Shown here piece by piece: positions 23,163 through 33,410 of a stretch of DNA of 64,000 nucleotides. The DNA is taken from assembly GCA_021234155.1 (NCBI GenBank), contig JAJEKV010000033.1, positions 3,513,454 through 3,577,453 of the forward strand, given 5' to 3'. Below the pieces are notes generated by a model. That model searched no databases and was not told the DNA's origin. It saw only the letters and a program-made list of their open reading frames with translations. Each line of letters starts with the position of its first letter. The stretch's first letter is position 1. The stretch is from Isoetes taiwanensis. Its lineage: Eukaryota; Streptophyta; Lycopodiopsida; Isoetales; Isoetaceae. The translations under genes were made by a program, and so were the position numbers.

Positions 23163-23798
23163 TTGAAGCGAAAAAAAATAATGAGGGAAGGGGAAGAAAC
23201 AACCAAATCTTATTTCTTTGGTAAACGAGATAAGATCATGTGTTATAATTGTCATGAAAATGGACATTTCAAAAGGGACTGCCCTAAACTGCAAAAGCAG
23301 ATCAACTGCTACACATGTGGAGGAAAAGGCCACGTGGCAGCAAAGTGCCCTACTCCTAAAGACTATGGACGTGAAAAATATAAAGACAATGGATTCCGGA
23401 AAGAGGTAGAGGAAATTCAGGAGGACGAGGGAAGAAACCATCCGAAAACTTATGTTACAAAGGAAAAGGAGGAAGAAAAAATCGAAAATGAGGATGATGA
23501 AGAGGTAATTCATGCTTGTGCAATTATTGACAAGAATAATATTTCTAACAAATGTGATCCTCTTGTAGTTGATAGTGGAGCTGAAAGATCAGTAGTCCAA
23601 TCTACTGATCTACTCAAGAATTTAGCAGCCACTCATTCTAGACGAATTCAAGTAGGAAATGGGAGTCTTCAAGAAATACAAGGGAGGGGGCTGCTGCAGC
23701 TTATGGATTTAGATGGAAATATTGTTGACATAGAGAATGTTTTGTGTGTTCCCACCATAATTAAGAATTTAATTTCTGTCAGTCAGACAGTTAGTTGA
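23163..23798 (+). CDS. Copia 1 gag zinc knuckles and protease (broken polyprotein)
   Basis: A 211-codon open piece of the polyprotein. Two CCHC zinc knuckles lie in tandem: CYNCHENGHFKRDC (23239-23281) and CYTCGGKGHVAAKC (23309-23349); many plant copia gags carry only one. An acidic Glu/Lys linker follows, then the retropepsin active site VVDSGAERS (23567-23593) and the flap-side block NVLCVPTIIKNLISVSQ near the end. The knuckles bind the element's RNA during particle assembly, and the protease would cleave the polyprotein. The frame ends at a stop at the protease-integrase boundary, and the next piece resumes within two bases in another frame. Confidence 0.9.
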   Translation: MKRKKIMREGEETTKSYFFGKRDKIMCYNCHENGHFKRDCPKLQKQINCYTCGGKGHVAAKCPTPKDYGREKYKDNGFRKEVEEIQEDEGRNHPKTYVTKEKEEEKIENEDDEEVIHACAIIDKNNISNKCDPLVVDSGAERSVVQSTDLLKNLAATHSRRIQVGNGSLQEIQGRGLLQLMDLDGNIVDIENVLCVPTIIKNLISVSQTVS

Positions 23799-23799
23799 T

Positions 23800-24549
23800 T
23801 TGGGCTACAGGGTTATCTTTGAATCAAATGAATGTAATATCTACCTTGGAAATGATATAAAGTTTCGTGCAAAACGTTGTGGAAACTTGTTTCAAATGAA
23901 TAGCATGATATGTAGCAGTGTGAATACTATTAGTTCAGCTGAGTTCGAACTTTGGCACAACCGGTTGGCACATACACACTGTAATAATCTAAAATATCTT
24001 GCTAATAAGGGTTGGATTAAATGCAATGATATAAAAGCTGACAAGTTCTTATGTGAAGGGTGTATACTTGGGAAATTAAACAGATTACCATTCGTGAAAG
24101 CAAAAACGAGAGCCAAAGAGGTACTAGAATTGGTTCACACTGATTTGTGTGGCCCTTTGAACGTGAAAGGGAGAACAAATAAGAGGTATTTTATTACTTT
24201 TATTGATGATCACAGCAGGAAATGCAAATGTTATTGTCTGGAACGAAAATCTCAAGCCCTAACTGCATTCAAACAGTACGTGGCAGAAGTGGAGAGAGAA
24301 ACAGGAAGAAAAGTAAAATGTGTCAGATCTGATCGAGGAGGAGAGTATTTATCAGCTAAATTCAGACTTTTTTGTGTGGCAAAAGGAATCAAGCGACAAT
24401 TAACCTGCAGGTACAGTCCTCAGCAAAATGGAGTAGCAGAACGCAAGAATAGAACTATCATGGATGCGGTAAGATCCATGATAAAAATAGTGGTCCTGCC
24501 CAACTACTTGTGGGAGGAGGCATTAAAGAGCGACTATATTAGTACGTAA
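23800..24549 (+). CDS. Copia 1 integrase (broken polyprotein)
   Basis: A 249-codon open piece carrying almost the whole integrase. The amino-terminal HHCC zinc region has ELWHNRLAHTHCNNL and FLCEGCILGK. The catalytic core has LVHTDLCGP (first Asp), KCVRSDRGGEY (second Asp) and QNGVAERKNRTI (Glu). Integrase would insert the cDNA with a 5-bp stagger, matching the observed duplication. The first ATG is not the natural start, since the domain is made as part of the polyprotein. The frame is lost near 24540, and the rest of the integrase continues at 24581-24778 (FKTYGCLVYAHVP, GFLVGYDEESKGYRIY). Confidence 0.92.
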   Translation: MGYRVIFESNECNIYLGNDIKFRAKRCGNLFQMNSMICSSVNTISSAEFELWHNRLAHTHCNNLKYLANKGWIKCNDIKADKFLCEGCILGKLNRLPFVKAKTRAKEVLELVHTDLCGPLNVKGRTNKRYFITFIDDHSRKCKCYCLERKSQALTAFKQYVAEVERETGRKVKCVRSDRGGEYLSAKFRLFCVAKGIKRQLTCRYSPQQNGVAERKNRTIMDAVRSMIKIVVLPNYLWEEALKSDYIST

Positions 24550-24580
24550 CAAGCTCCCATCCTCCAAGACTAAAGGTAAT

Positions 24581-24778
24581 GTGCCCGAACTTCTATGGTC
24601 AAAGGAAAATCAACATATGAATTATGAAATGTTCAAGACTTATGGATGTCTTGTGTATGCTCATGTCCCAAATGAAGTGAGGAAGAAGTTAGACAATAAG
24701 GCAGAGATAGGATTCCTTGTCGGTTATGACGAGGAATCTAAGGGATATAGAATTTATGTCCCCAAAGCAAGAAAATAA
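24581..24778 (+). CDS. Copia 1 integrase carboxyl part (broken polyprotein)
   Basis: A 65-codon piece with the conserved post-core blocks MFKTYGCLVYAHVP and KAEIGFLVGYDEESKGYR that follow the integrase core in copia elements. It ends at a TAA where the frame should continue into the acidic linker before RT. The region 24779-25144 is that linker, with broken frames and no conserved block. Confidence 0.85.
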   Translation: MPELLWSKENQHMNYEMFKTYGCLVYAHVPNEVRKKLDNKAEIGFLVGYDEESKGYRIYVPKARK

Positions 24779-25144
24779 TAATCAGCAGGGATGTGTTATT
24801 TGACGAAGATACATTGTATAAGGATAGATATAAGAAAGGTAAAAGGGTAAATGACCTTGCCAAACTTGACCATGCTAAATCGATATATCGGACCGGCAAA
24901 GAGATATTGATTCGTCATTCGAAATTGATGTAAGTGACCGGCGGCGGACCGGCAATAGAAAATGAAGAATATAAAGACAATCACCTTGATGATCAACAAA
25001 AGGGTCAAGAGGTAGTTGCTAAAAAAGAAAGACTCAAGCACAAAAATTGATGGAGGAGGCCAAACTTGAACCCGTTGTATGGCGTAAAATAATTATGGCA
25101 AGAGCAGAAGACTTGAAAAGCTTGGCTTTGACACAGACCAGATA

Positions 25145-25920
25145 ATGGCTATTCTAGATGATGTTATAATCCCAAAAACATTTGATGAGGCAATAGCAAG
25201 TGATGAAAAGGATAAATGGCTGACTGCCATGAATGATGAGCTGGAATCTTTTAGAGAAACTGGAACATATGATGTGGTTAAACTCCCAGCTGAACATAAT
25301 GTAATAGGAAGTAAATGGATATATAGAATCAAGGCAAATTAAATGGGAGTAAAAGGTATAAGGCACGTCTTGTGGCACAGGGATACACCCAAGAAAAAGG
25401 AAGGGACTATGATGAAACGTATTCCCCAATCGTGAAACTTACCACTTTGAGAATTCTGCTATCCATTGCAAATGCATTAGACTTGGAACTGCACCACATG
25501 GATGTTAAAACGGCCTTCCTAAATGCAAAACTTGAAGGGAAAGTTTTCATGAAACAAGCCCCAGGTTATGAGCAAGGTACAGGCATGGTTTGGAAACTCA
25601 ATAGGGCAGTTTATGGACTCAAACAATCTCCCAGAGAATGGTACTTGTGCATAGACAACTTTCTCAGAGACCAAGGATTTGAGAAGTTAAAGAATGATGG
25701 AAATTTGTATAGATATCAAACTGGAAATTTGTTTTGCATCATTGCTCTTTATGTGGGACGGCTTGCATCATGGCAAAGAAATGCAATTGAAGTTTTGAAT
25801 AAGTGCAAAAGAAATATTGAATTCAAGGTTCAAAATGTCGGATCTAGGGGAATTAAAATATTTTACGGGAATAGAGGTGGACGTAAATAGGGAAAAAAGG
25901 ACTCTAAAGTTTCTGGCCGA
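25145..25920 (+). pseudogene. Copia 1 reverse transcriptase (broken)
   Basis: Two open pieces (25145-25342 and 25372-25890) together carry a copia [66 protein letters not shown] and [16 protein letters not shown]. The catalytic YVDD box is not intact. After IIALYVG the frame shifts at about 25755-25765 and both aspartates are lost in the written frame. A further shift lies near 25835, after which the [12 protein letters not shown] block is in another frame. RT copies the element RNA into DNA; as written this enzyme is dead. Confidence 0.88.
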
Positions 25921-25922
25921 GT

Positions 25923-26795
25923 TTGCATATTGATAATATGCTTAAAAGGTTTAATTTACATGAAGCACATCCAGCTAGAACACCTATAGTGCCAGGGCAT
26001 AGACTTACTGCAGAAACATCTCTCACAGATAAGGACATCAAAGAGATGGAAAACATACCATACCGTGCATTAATAGGGTGTTTGTTGTATCTGGCTAATA
26101 ATACCAGACCAGATATTTCATATGTAGTCAATGTATTAAGCAGGAGATGTCACAATCCGACTAAAAATCACTGGATGGCAGGAAAGAGGATCTTAAAATA
26201 TCTGAAAGGGACAAAACATCATGGAATCAATTATGATTCAAGTGATTTACAATTATATGCATACAGTGATGCAGATTGGGGAGGGGACTTGGCTTCCAGA
26301 AAATCAACATCAGGCTATGCTGTATTCTTAGGTGGAGGAGTAATCTCATGGAGGAGCAAGAAACAGAGTGCTATAGCAATGAGCTCAGCTGAGGCGGAAT
26401 ATGCAGCATCCTCTTTAGCAGCTAAGGAAATATCATGGTTAAGACGGCTTTTAGAGGAGTTGAACTGCAAGCAAACAGGGCCAACAAAGATCTTAACTGA
26501 TAGCCAAAGCTGTATAGCAATTGTCAAAAATCCAGTAGACCATGAGCGAACGAAGCACATTGAATTGAATATACACTTTATTAGAGATTTGGCATCTAAG
26601 AATTATGTGCAGATGATATATGTGAACACAGCACTACAAGTTGCAGACATCTTCACAAAGGCATTACCTGAAGGAAAATTCTATCAGTTTAAATCAGCAT
26701 TGAAAGTTATTGAATCATGTGCTGAAGGAGGAGTGTTGGAAATGAATGATTCATCACATGATTCTAAGCATGGGCATAAGGAACATGCAGTATAA
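25923..26795 (+). CDS. Copia 1 RNase H, 290-codon open frame
   Basis: The longest intact open frame of the window. It covers the RT connection (MLKRFNLHEAHPARTPIVPG, YRALIGCLLYLANNTRPDIS) and the complete copia RNase H. The latter shows AYSDADWGGDLASRKSTSGY (first catalytic Asp region), SSAEAEYAASSLAAKE (Glu), LTDSQSCIAI (Asp) and ERTKHIELNIHFIRDL, ending with VADIFTKALPEGKFYQF. The end runs into the 3' LTR (stop near 26795), a usual copia arrangement. RNase H degrades the RNA strand during cDNA synthesis. The written start is a frameshift boundary, not a translation start. Confidence 0.93.
   Translation: MHIDNMLKRFNLHEAHPARTPIVPGHRLTAETSLTDKDIKEMENIPYRALIGCLLYLANNTRPDISYVVNVLSRRCHNPTKNHWMAGKRILKYLKGTKHHGINYDSSDLQLYAYSDADWGGDLASRKSTSGYAVFLGGGVISWRSKKQSAIAMSSAEAEYAASSLAAKEISWLRRLLEELNCKQTGPTKILTDSQSCIAIVKNPVDHERTKHIELNIHFIRDLASKNYVQMIYVNTALQVADIFTKALPEGKFYQFKSALKVIESCAEGGVLEMNDSSHDSKHGHKEHAV
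26721..26733 (+). other. Polypurine tract, copia 1
   Basis: Purine-rich CTGAAGGAGGAG directly abuts the 3' LTR, as expected for the plus-strand primer. Confidence 0.8.
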
Positions 26796-27309
26796 GTACT
26801 GTAAATATACTGTACAGAATTACAGGGTTACCAAGGAAAATTGAAATTCCCTATACCATATCATGGTGAAGATTGTTTATTATGAAAGGGAAAAGGCATA
26901 GTCATATTTCCGATATCATATGCTATTTTAAGTGTTAGGGGATAAGAAGATTTTGGAGCCCATTCCATATTTGAAATAGCAAGAAGGTGTGTCGGCCACT
27001 TGAGACGGCATAACCGTCGAAGAACCGGCTACATATCTGTGTTGGCCGATTGCATTTGTAGTTGGCCGGAATGATAAAATAAGGTGGAGTTGTATTGTGA
27101 AAACACATCTGTTATAGCAATCGTTCTTAGTTCCTGTATGTTTGAAGTCATTAAGACTATCAGTGAATGCCCGACCATTGCAGATATTATATGTGTTAAG
27201 CTAAAGACTAAGGTTTGATTAAATATTCATATTGCTTATGCATATAGCTTGTGTCAATTCATAAAGGATTCAAGTTCTCTATCTTTGAAAGTCTTAGCAT
27301 TAACTAACA
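26734..27309 (+). repeat. 3' LTR of copia 1
   Basis: 576 bp, TGTTGG...TAACA. It is nearly identical to the 5' LTR, with the only cluster of differences at 26993-27065. The right target duplication GAATG follows at 27310-27314. Confidence 0.95.
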
Positions 27310-28787
27310 GAATGAACTAAGAAGAAAAGCACACACATCAAAATAAATAGGAAAATATATAGCGAATAAGAACGAAAGGAGTCCAAGACACTATCTCTGC
27401 CCGATTATGGTTAGAATTTCTAAAAAAGTGGAAATTCTTCCAAATTTTCAACAAACCCGGAAGGGTTTCCATATTTGAAGCCTGGAAGGGTTTTCGTTCA
27501 AGAAAAATCTAAAAGAAGATTTCTTGGGGGGAGTGGCAGCCGCAGAAAATAAATTTAACCAAAACAGTTTTGAACGAAGCATTTTGTAGAAGGAAAAAAA
27601 CTGTTCTCAGCTTGGTCTGATTCTGTTCCGGTTTGTTTGGCAGGATCCAAAGCATGTGATCGGAAGTGTTGAGGATCCAGAGCATGTGATCCGGAAGTAT
27701 TACCGTAAAGAAATGCCGCTTGTAGTTGATTATTGGATTAGGAAATGATATGAGGAAACGCGATCGGGAAGTGTTGAGGCTCGAGAGCATGCGATCTTTT
27801 AATTAGCCCATCTGCGGGTTAGATAATTTTGCGAATTTCTTCATTGCCGGCCATGCATATGCTGCAACTTGGCCACCAATTTCATACTGCATAAGACAAT
27901 TTGACGTTCAATCCATAACGAGATATATTATGCAACTAGGGTTTGTTTCTTGAGCAGATATATAATGCAACTAGGGTTGGAAAAAATACTTTGGGCCAAG
28001 ATGTTGTTCATGGAATTAGTGGCATGATAGGCATCCTAGTATACATATTTTGAAGTTGTATTGCAAGAAAGTGTCAAGCAAATTACACAGGATTGAAGCT
28101 TCAAATCATCCAGATCCACAACAACATGTGGATCCTACTGAAAAACCTGCAAAACCAAGCTGTCAGAATCTGTTTTACGGACCACAATTCTGACTCTGAC
28201 GAAGTAAGTTTACTTACCATACTTTTGTAGATTCTGAGAAGTGTCCAACATGATTCCATATATGTTCGAATATATTAGGTTTAGGTCTGTGAGGCTTTTA
28301 TTCAGTTTCTCTGTGCTTTGTATTAATCTGGAATTCATTTTTTGAACATCTTAGTCATCTTGGTTTAATGTATTGATTATTCTAGACTTCCTTTACAATG
28401 ATGTGTTATTTGTGCTGGAAAGCATTCTATTGGTGGACAAGAACACACCGTTATCCTTCTTGCACCACTGCCATATAGTCCACGTACATGAATATAGTTG
28501 TTTCACATGTCTCATTCTTTACTTACAATGATTTATGAGCTGAATAATTAAAAGCCCAATAACTTACCTGAATTGTATTCTCATAGAAGCTGATTAAGTG
28601 GCCGTGAAATTGATCTGGTGTGCATTGCCTTCATAAGATTTTATTGTGGTAATAGTTATGAGTTTAGTCGTTAGGCCCAGTACAAAGAAGAGATAGGCCA
28701 TTTGATATGATGTCTCAGGTATTAGCAAAGCCAACAATTTGGACTAACATATGCTGATAAAGTTTGAACCATCAGAATCAGAGTCGC

Positions 28788-29920
28788 TTTTTTTTTTTTT
28801 TTTTTTTTTTGAAGGTAAGAATTTTTTTTTTATATTAAACAGATAGGAAGAATTACAACATATGGCCTCTCACAGACCAGATAAAGTTTAAGCACAGAAA
28901 TCCCATATGGATCAGATCTCATATCCGTAGCTTCTGTACTAATGTGCTTTACTCAACCTCTTCTTCTATCCATCCAGTACTACATGATAAATACCAATCT
29001 TCCCAGCAAGATAGAGTACTATAGGAGCACAATACAAACTTTCCAAAGGCTGTAGATAAATCTTTACTGCTCAAAAGAAAACCTCTTGCAAGAGTGGAGA
29101 AGAAGAGGGAAGAAATGAAGAGTAATATGAGTAGCCTGCCACGCTGCTCAAAGAAGCTGCACATGCTTCCACAATTTGAACAAAACCTGCAATTTCATCA
29201 ACCACTAAACTTGACAAGCTGATGTATGACACCATAAGAGAAGCTGCATTGTCGGGATATAAATAGTTAGCCTGTAATTGGCTAGACACAAAGCCCAAAC
29301 CACCAAACTCCTCCTCTCTCAAGTCCGCTCAAGATATATAAGCGTCATCCTATTCAAAAAATTCCTAGCTCTAAGATCTCAAATGGTCCCATATATTATG
29401 ATGAAACTGTAAATTTTAGATCAAAGCACTCTATTCTTTCCCAAGAATTCTGCTCCAAACCTTTCTGCTAGAAAGAAAGAGCAAGAGGAAAGGGAGAAGA
29501 CCAAATGTGAAAGAACCTGATAATTAAAATTTGAAACCCGCAAGAAACCGAACCGCACCGCTATCTAGATCTCCGCCTAGAATTTTTCTCCATCTTATAG
29601 GCATCCACGCCTTTTCGATGTGATTTTGCTTGGAGGGAAAAGCATCCAGGCAAAACATAATGCCTCAAAGAAGCAAAAGAGAAATTGCCATGTTAGAGGC
29701 TTACCGACAAGAAACTAGAAGAACTGCCTGATGGTTGCTTCAAAATCCTGACTTCAAAAGAAAACCAAATTCCTACCTGCTAGCACCTAAAGATCTTGGA
29801 AAGAAAGCCCCTCGTCAACAGCGGTGCCGGATTTGGAGAACAGGGGCAGCGCCTTGTCTCGTAACCGCCCCTAGCCGCCCGCTTCTTGGCCCACGTCCGC
29901 ATTTTTTTCTCGCTCGATCT
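28788..29920 (-). mobile_element. LINE-type retroposon with poly(A) and target duplications, minus strand
   Basis: A 23-base T-run at 28788-28810 is the poly(A) tail of a minus-strand insertion. The 3' UTR (TATAAAAAA and a GTTGTAATTCTTCCTATCTG context on minus) is L1-like. Near-identical direct repeats flank it: CAGAGTCGCTTT at 28779-28790 and CAGAGTCTGCTTT at 29921-29933. Copy C joins the two flanks directly at 36200/36201 and so shows the empty site. Minus frames at 29071-29322 and 28949-29164 are open but not recognised. At 1.13 kb it is a 5'-truncated LINE or a LINE-mobilised transcript. Confidence 0.82.
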
Positions 29921-30059
29921 CAGAGTCTGCTTTGTGAGGGAATGCATGTTTAAATTGTTGGAAACATATGCAATGGCAAACAAGATTATAAATCCAAATA
30001 AGGACTATATGGTTTTCTAATGTCTAAAAACAGCTTTTAGAGAGGGGCATGAGTTTTGG

Positions 30060-30090
30060 AAATGGTTGGGGTTCAAATCCCCTTGCTTTG
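30060..30090 (+). other. tRNA T-arm-like hairpin (B-box sequence)
   Basis: GGGGTTCAAATCCCC forms a four-base-pair stem with a seven-base loop, like a T-arm and a Pol III B box. No full cloverleaf or acceptor pairing was found around it, so it is not called a tRNA. A related GGGGTTCAACTCCCC is at 37038-37052, in the homologous flank. Confidence 0.4.
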
Positions 30091-30310
30091 TTATTATGGC
30101 TATTAAATGAAGAATGCGGATATAGTGACACATCACTATCCACAGTCAATAGATTGTTTACTAAACTTGAAATGCTTCAAATTAAAAATCCTTATTGGTT
30201 TATAAATAATAACTATGAAGATGGGTAACAAAACCATGCACATTTAGAACAAACAAATACATCTAAGATTGATAATAATAATGGTAATTTGCATGTAAGG
30301 TATTGCGAAA

Positions 30311-30620
30311 CATGTGCATTTACCATGCCATCAAGCTCGATTTACCACAATAACCAACTGCATTAAACCATGTGCATTTGTCATGATACTTAGCCATGTT
30401 AATTTACCACAATAACCAACCATATTAAAGCATGTGCATTTACCATGACACTTAGCCATGCTAGTTACTATAATAACAACCACACTATAAAATCACATGA
30501 ATAAAGCACTATATTAAACCACATCAACAACCATCATGTCATATCACATGGACAAACCATACCCTTAAAACACTATAATATACCACATCTATTTGCCAAC
30601 ATATAACACCACTTTGACAA
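30311..30620 (+). repeat. Degenerate tandem repeat, unit about 60 bp
   Basis: The phrase CATGTGCATTT starts units at 30311, 30370 and 30431, each followed by CATG, TTAGCCATG-like and ACCACAATAACCAAC words. Weaker units continue to about 30620. No coding function. Confidence 0.65.
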
Positions 30621-31296
30621 ACTCTATAAAAAAGTCGTTTACAGTTACCATGCAATAATACCACCCTAACAAACCCTATATGAGAACCAATTAGTTTAGC
30701 CACATATGGTTTTTAATGAAATTAACCCCCAAACACGCATTGCTTTTGTAGAATGGTTTTTAGTCATAACCATGGGAAAAACCATGTAGTGTTTTAATTT
30801 TGGGTGCCTTGTCTCTTATTTATAGGTAGGTGTTCACCCCAACAACTACTGTGGAGTCTCTTTTGAATTAGATTCTCTTATGATCGGCCTTCAGCAATAG
30901 TTATCGGATTTCAACTTGATCATAATTCTTAGTGTGGCTACAACAAATTGCATCATCAGACTTTCTAGCGACCTAATTGTCATATGTTATCATAAGCGAG
31001 GCAAATTTAAGTTTAGCTGGTGCAATTGTTGACGGTTGTATGAGTCTTACCTATGGTTGCATTTCATGTCATCTTAAACTATTCTTAGGTTTAAATTGAT
31101 GGGAATAATGACACACAAGTTGAGTTAAGCCATCATGCGCTTATATGTAGCATAATAACAGGGGGTTTTCTTTGTGTTTTTGTATGCTTTTCACTAAGGT
31201 TTTCCTATGATTTCGTGATGTATTCAAATGGATGTACTAATGCGTACATCTAGAGTGCACCATTTCTGCGCCATTGATTTTAGCCTTTTTTTTTCC

Positions 31297-31418
31297 AATG
31301 GTCAACAACCAATGGCTCACAACAAAAGCCCTTTTTTTGTGCGTGTGGTGCATAATGGTCAACAACCAATGGCTCACAACAAAAGCCCTCTTTTTGTGTG
31401 TGTGGTGCATAATGGGCA
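31297..31418 (+). repeat. Tandem repeat, 57 bp, two units plus a partial third
   Basis: Units start at 31297, 31354 and 31411 with AATGGTCAACAACCAATGG. The 57-bp period keeps the frame, giving a 19-residue repeat (NGQQPMAHNKSP...) in an 84-codon plus frame at 31228-31482. That may be chance, since no protein family is recognised. Confidence 0.8.
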
Positions 31419-32089
31419 CATGAAGGGCTTGAAGGGCGCATGTAGTGCGATTTCCCCGCCGGCAACACATTTCTTATCATAACTTTTGATCCGTGAGCTA
31501 TGTTTGAGATAATTTTTATTATGCTTGGAAAGCTCTCTCCGAGCTCTTTTTGATAGTGTATGATATGGATATGTTTGGTTAAGTTATCTATGCTAAAACA
31601 GCAATTTTTCGGCCGGGTTTGGTAGGCTCACATCCTACCAGCTGATTAATACAGGATTGCACTATTGGATATTGTTTTATGGCTCATTTCGAATGAAGCT
31701 TGCAAAAAATTACCATGCATTTTTAGATTTTGTGGCAATTATTAAGCAAATTCCAAGGCTTCTAGATCCTTGTGCTAATAAGCGTAAAAAGTTTCCACTT
31801 TGGTTTCTCACCACAAGAATCCATGGAGGCCAAAGGTCATTGTTAAATTCCAGTTGAAAAATGTTTGTGTATGGGTGTTGCAAACTTTTATGACTTTCGA
31901 ATAATGGGATCAATCCGCCTATCTTTATGATCTATTTGTTTTATTGTGATGAAATTCAAAAGCTACAGGTGATGAAAGCCTCAAATGAATTCTAGTTTTC
32001 TTCCTCGGTTTGAATTCTAAAATTTTTGTCACTAATCGGGACGTTTCTAAGGCCCTAAGGGGCCAAAAAATTTTTGTAACACAAACCAT
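31419..32089. other. Unassigned AT-rich stretch
   Basis: No gene, repeat end or splice-supported exon recognised. Confidence 0.5.
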
Positions 32090-32675
32090 TAACATCCAAC
32101 ATATAAAATTAAATCCCCAACACATAACAACCATCACATAACAACCATTGACATTAACAACCAACACATAACTACTATTGACATTAATTAACACAACCAT
32201 TGGGTCCAACACATTTAAATTAAAATCCCCCTTAAACCCCCTTTGGTTTGGGTGCATATTCACACGGGGGGTGACGTAGGGCAGCGAGAGCCCTCATAAT
32301 TGTATTTTGCACGTACAAAATCAACACCATATAGTATTCTGCTTGGAATCTTATAGTATTTTGCGAATCTTGTTATACAGTATAGCAAATTTTGTACTTG
32401 CATACCCCACAAACGAGGAACTTTACGTACGGTGTAGATTAAGGAATAAGGGGTGAATATGCCTATCCAACAGCTCTCGTTGCCCGAAGTCACCCCCGTG
32501 TGAATATGCACCCAAACCAAAGGGGGTTTAAGGGGGATTTTAATTTAAATGTGTTGGACCCAATGGTTGTGTTAATTAATGTCAATAGTAGTTATGTGTT
32601 GGTTGTTAATGTCAATGGTTGTTATGTGATGGTTGTTATGTGTTGGGGGATTTAATTTTTATATGTTGGATGTTA
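32090..32675. mobile_element. Fold-back (long inverted repeat) element
   Basis: Two arms of about 200 bp are near-perfect reverse complements: 32090-32290 and 32470-32675. Outer ends read TAACATCCAACATAT and ATATGTTGGATGTTA; the arms meet a unique loop of about 180 bp. The arms contain internal short repeats of CAACACATAAC and CATTGACATTAA. There is no transposase, so it is non-autonomous. No clear target duplication is visible. The loop includes a second imperfect palindrome around TATTTTGC/GCAAAATA-like words. Confidence 0.9.
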
Positions 32676-32999
32676 CCCGAATTGTGCAAAATTTTGCAAA
32701 TTGTAGAAAACAAATTCTCCTTCCTAATGTTGGTTTAGAATGTTAATGCAAGAATAATACAAGCATTTGGTAAATTGTATTACTCTATTTCTGAGAATCC
32801 AAAAGGTTGAGCGAAGAAGTTACAGATTGTAAGATAAACTGAGTATATTTCCTAAATATTATATAGAAGGCATTACGACTAGTGCTCAAATGCGTCAAGC
32901 TCCGGATCTATAAGGAGAATGCAATGTGGAGTGCAAGCGCAAGAAGAGCATACACCTTTAGAAATTTTTGATCAGATGTGAAAACCTTCCTATTTTCCC

Positions 33000-33410
33000 C
33001 TGTTTGTGGAAACCCTTCCTATTTTACCATGGCATTGGAAAATAGGAAAGGTTTCCACATGAATTAAATTTTGAATTCTCGGTGACGCCGCGATATTTAT
33101 GAGTATGCCCCATTAATGGGCGGCGTCTGTCTTGAAAAGTGTAGTCCATAAAGGTCACCGCGTGTGAATATTATTTAAATATTAAAAAAAAAGGTGTGGA
33201 AACCCTTCCCATTTTCCATGGAAATCCTTTCGATTTTTAAAATGGGTGGGAACCCTCCCTAATTTCCATGGAAACCCTTCCTATTTTTCAAACTTAGAAA
33301 TTCGGAAGGGTTTCCATGGAATGGGTTTCTACGGAAAATAGGAAGGGTTTCCATAGAAATTTGGACGGGTTTCACGGGAAATAGGAAGGGTTTCCACAGG
33401 AGGCCAACCC
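33000..33410. repeat. GGAAGGGTTTCC / GGAAACCCTTCC repeat cluster
   Basis: The 12-mer and its reverse complement recur many times, often beside AAATAGGAAGGG or CCTATTTTCC, and form potential hairpins. The same cluster occurs at 53735-53885, and single pairs at about 1396-1430 and 27462-27492. Confidence 0.85.

Larger units (their letters stand above)
21901..27309 (+). mobile_element. Complete Ty1-copia retrotransposon, copia 1
   Basis: A structurally complete 5409-bp element: 575-bp 5' LTR, primer site, gag with two zinc knuckles, protease, integrase, reverse transcriptase, RNase H, purine tract and 576-bp 3' LTR, in copia order (integrase before RT). A perfect 5-bp GAATG duplication flanks it. 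The LTRs are nearly identical, so the insertion is young. The internal frame is cut into at least six pieces by short indels and stops, so as written it is not autonomous. Some breaks fall at CTG/CAG triplets and may be consensus errors. Confidence 0.96.
20655..29085. repeat. Segmental duplication, copy B, containing a copia element
   Basis: This matches 1-2983 across its length once the copia element and one GAATG repeat are removed (about 3.0 kb against 2.98 kb). Part of it (28008-28787 plus 29934-30046) also matches copy C at 35430-36320. The flanks differ between A and B beyond about 2983/29085. Confidence 0.93.

Noticed and set aside
30060-30090. tRNA gene
   Set aside because: Only a T-arm-like hairpin; no acceptor stem, D-arm or anticodon arm could be paired.
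31237-31480. Cluster of minus frames as a gene
   Set aside because: Shadow frames of the 57-bp tandem repeat.
31228-31482. Repeat-containing small protein
   Set aside because: The 19-residue repeat follows from a 57-bp tandem duplication; no start context or homology.
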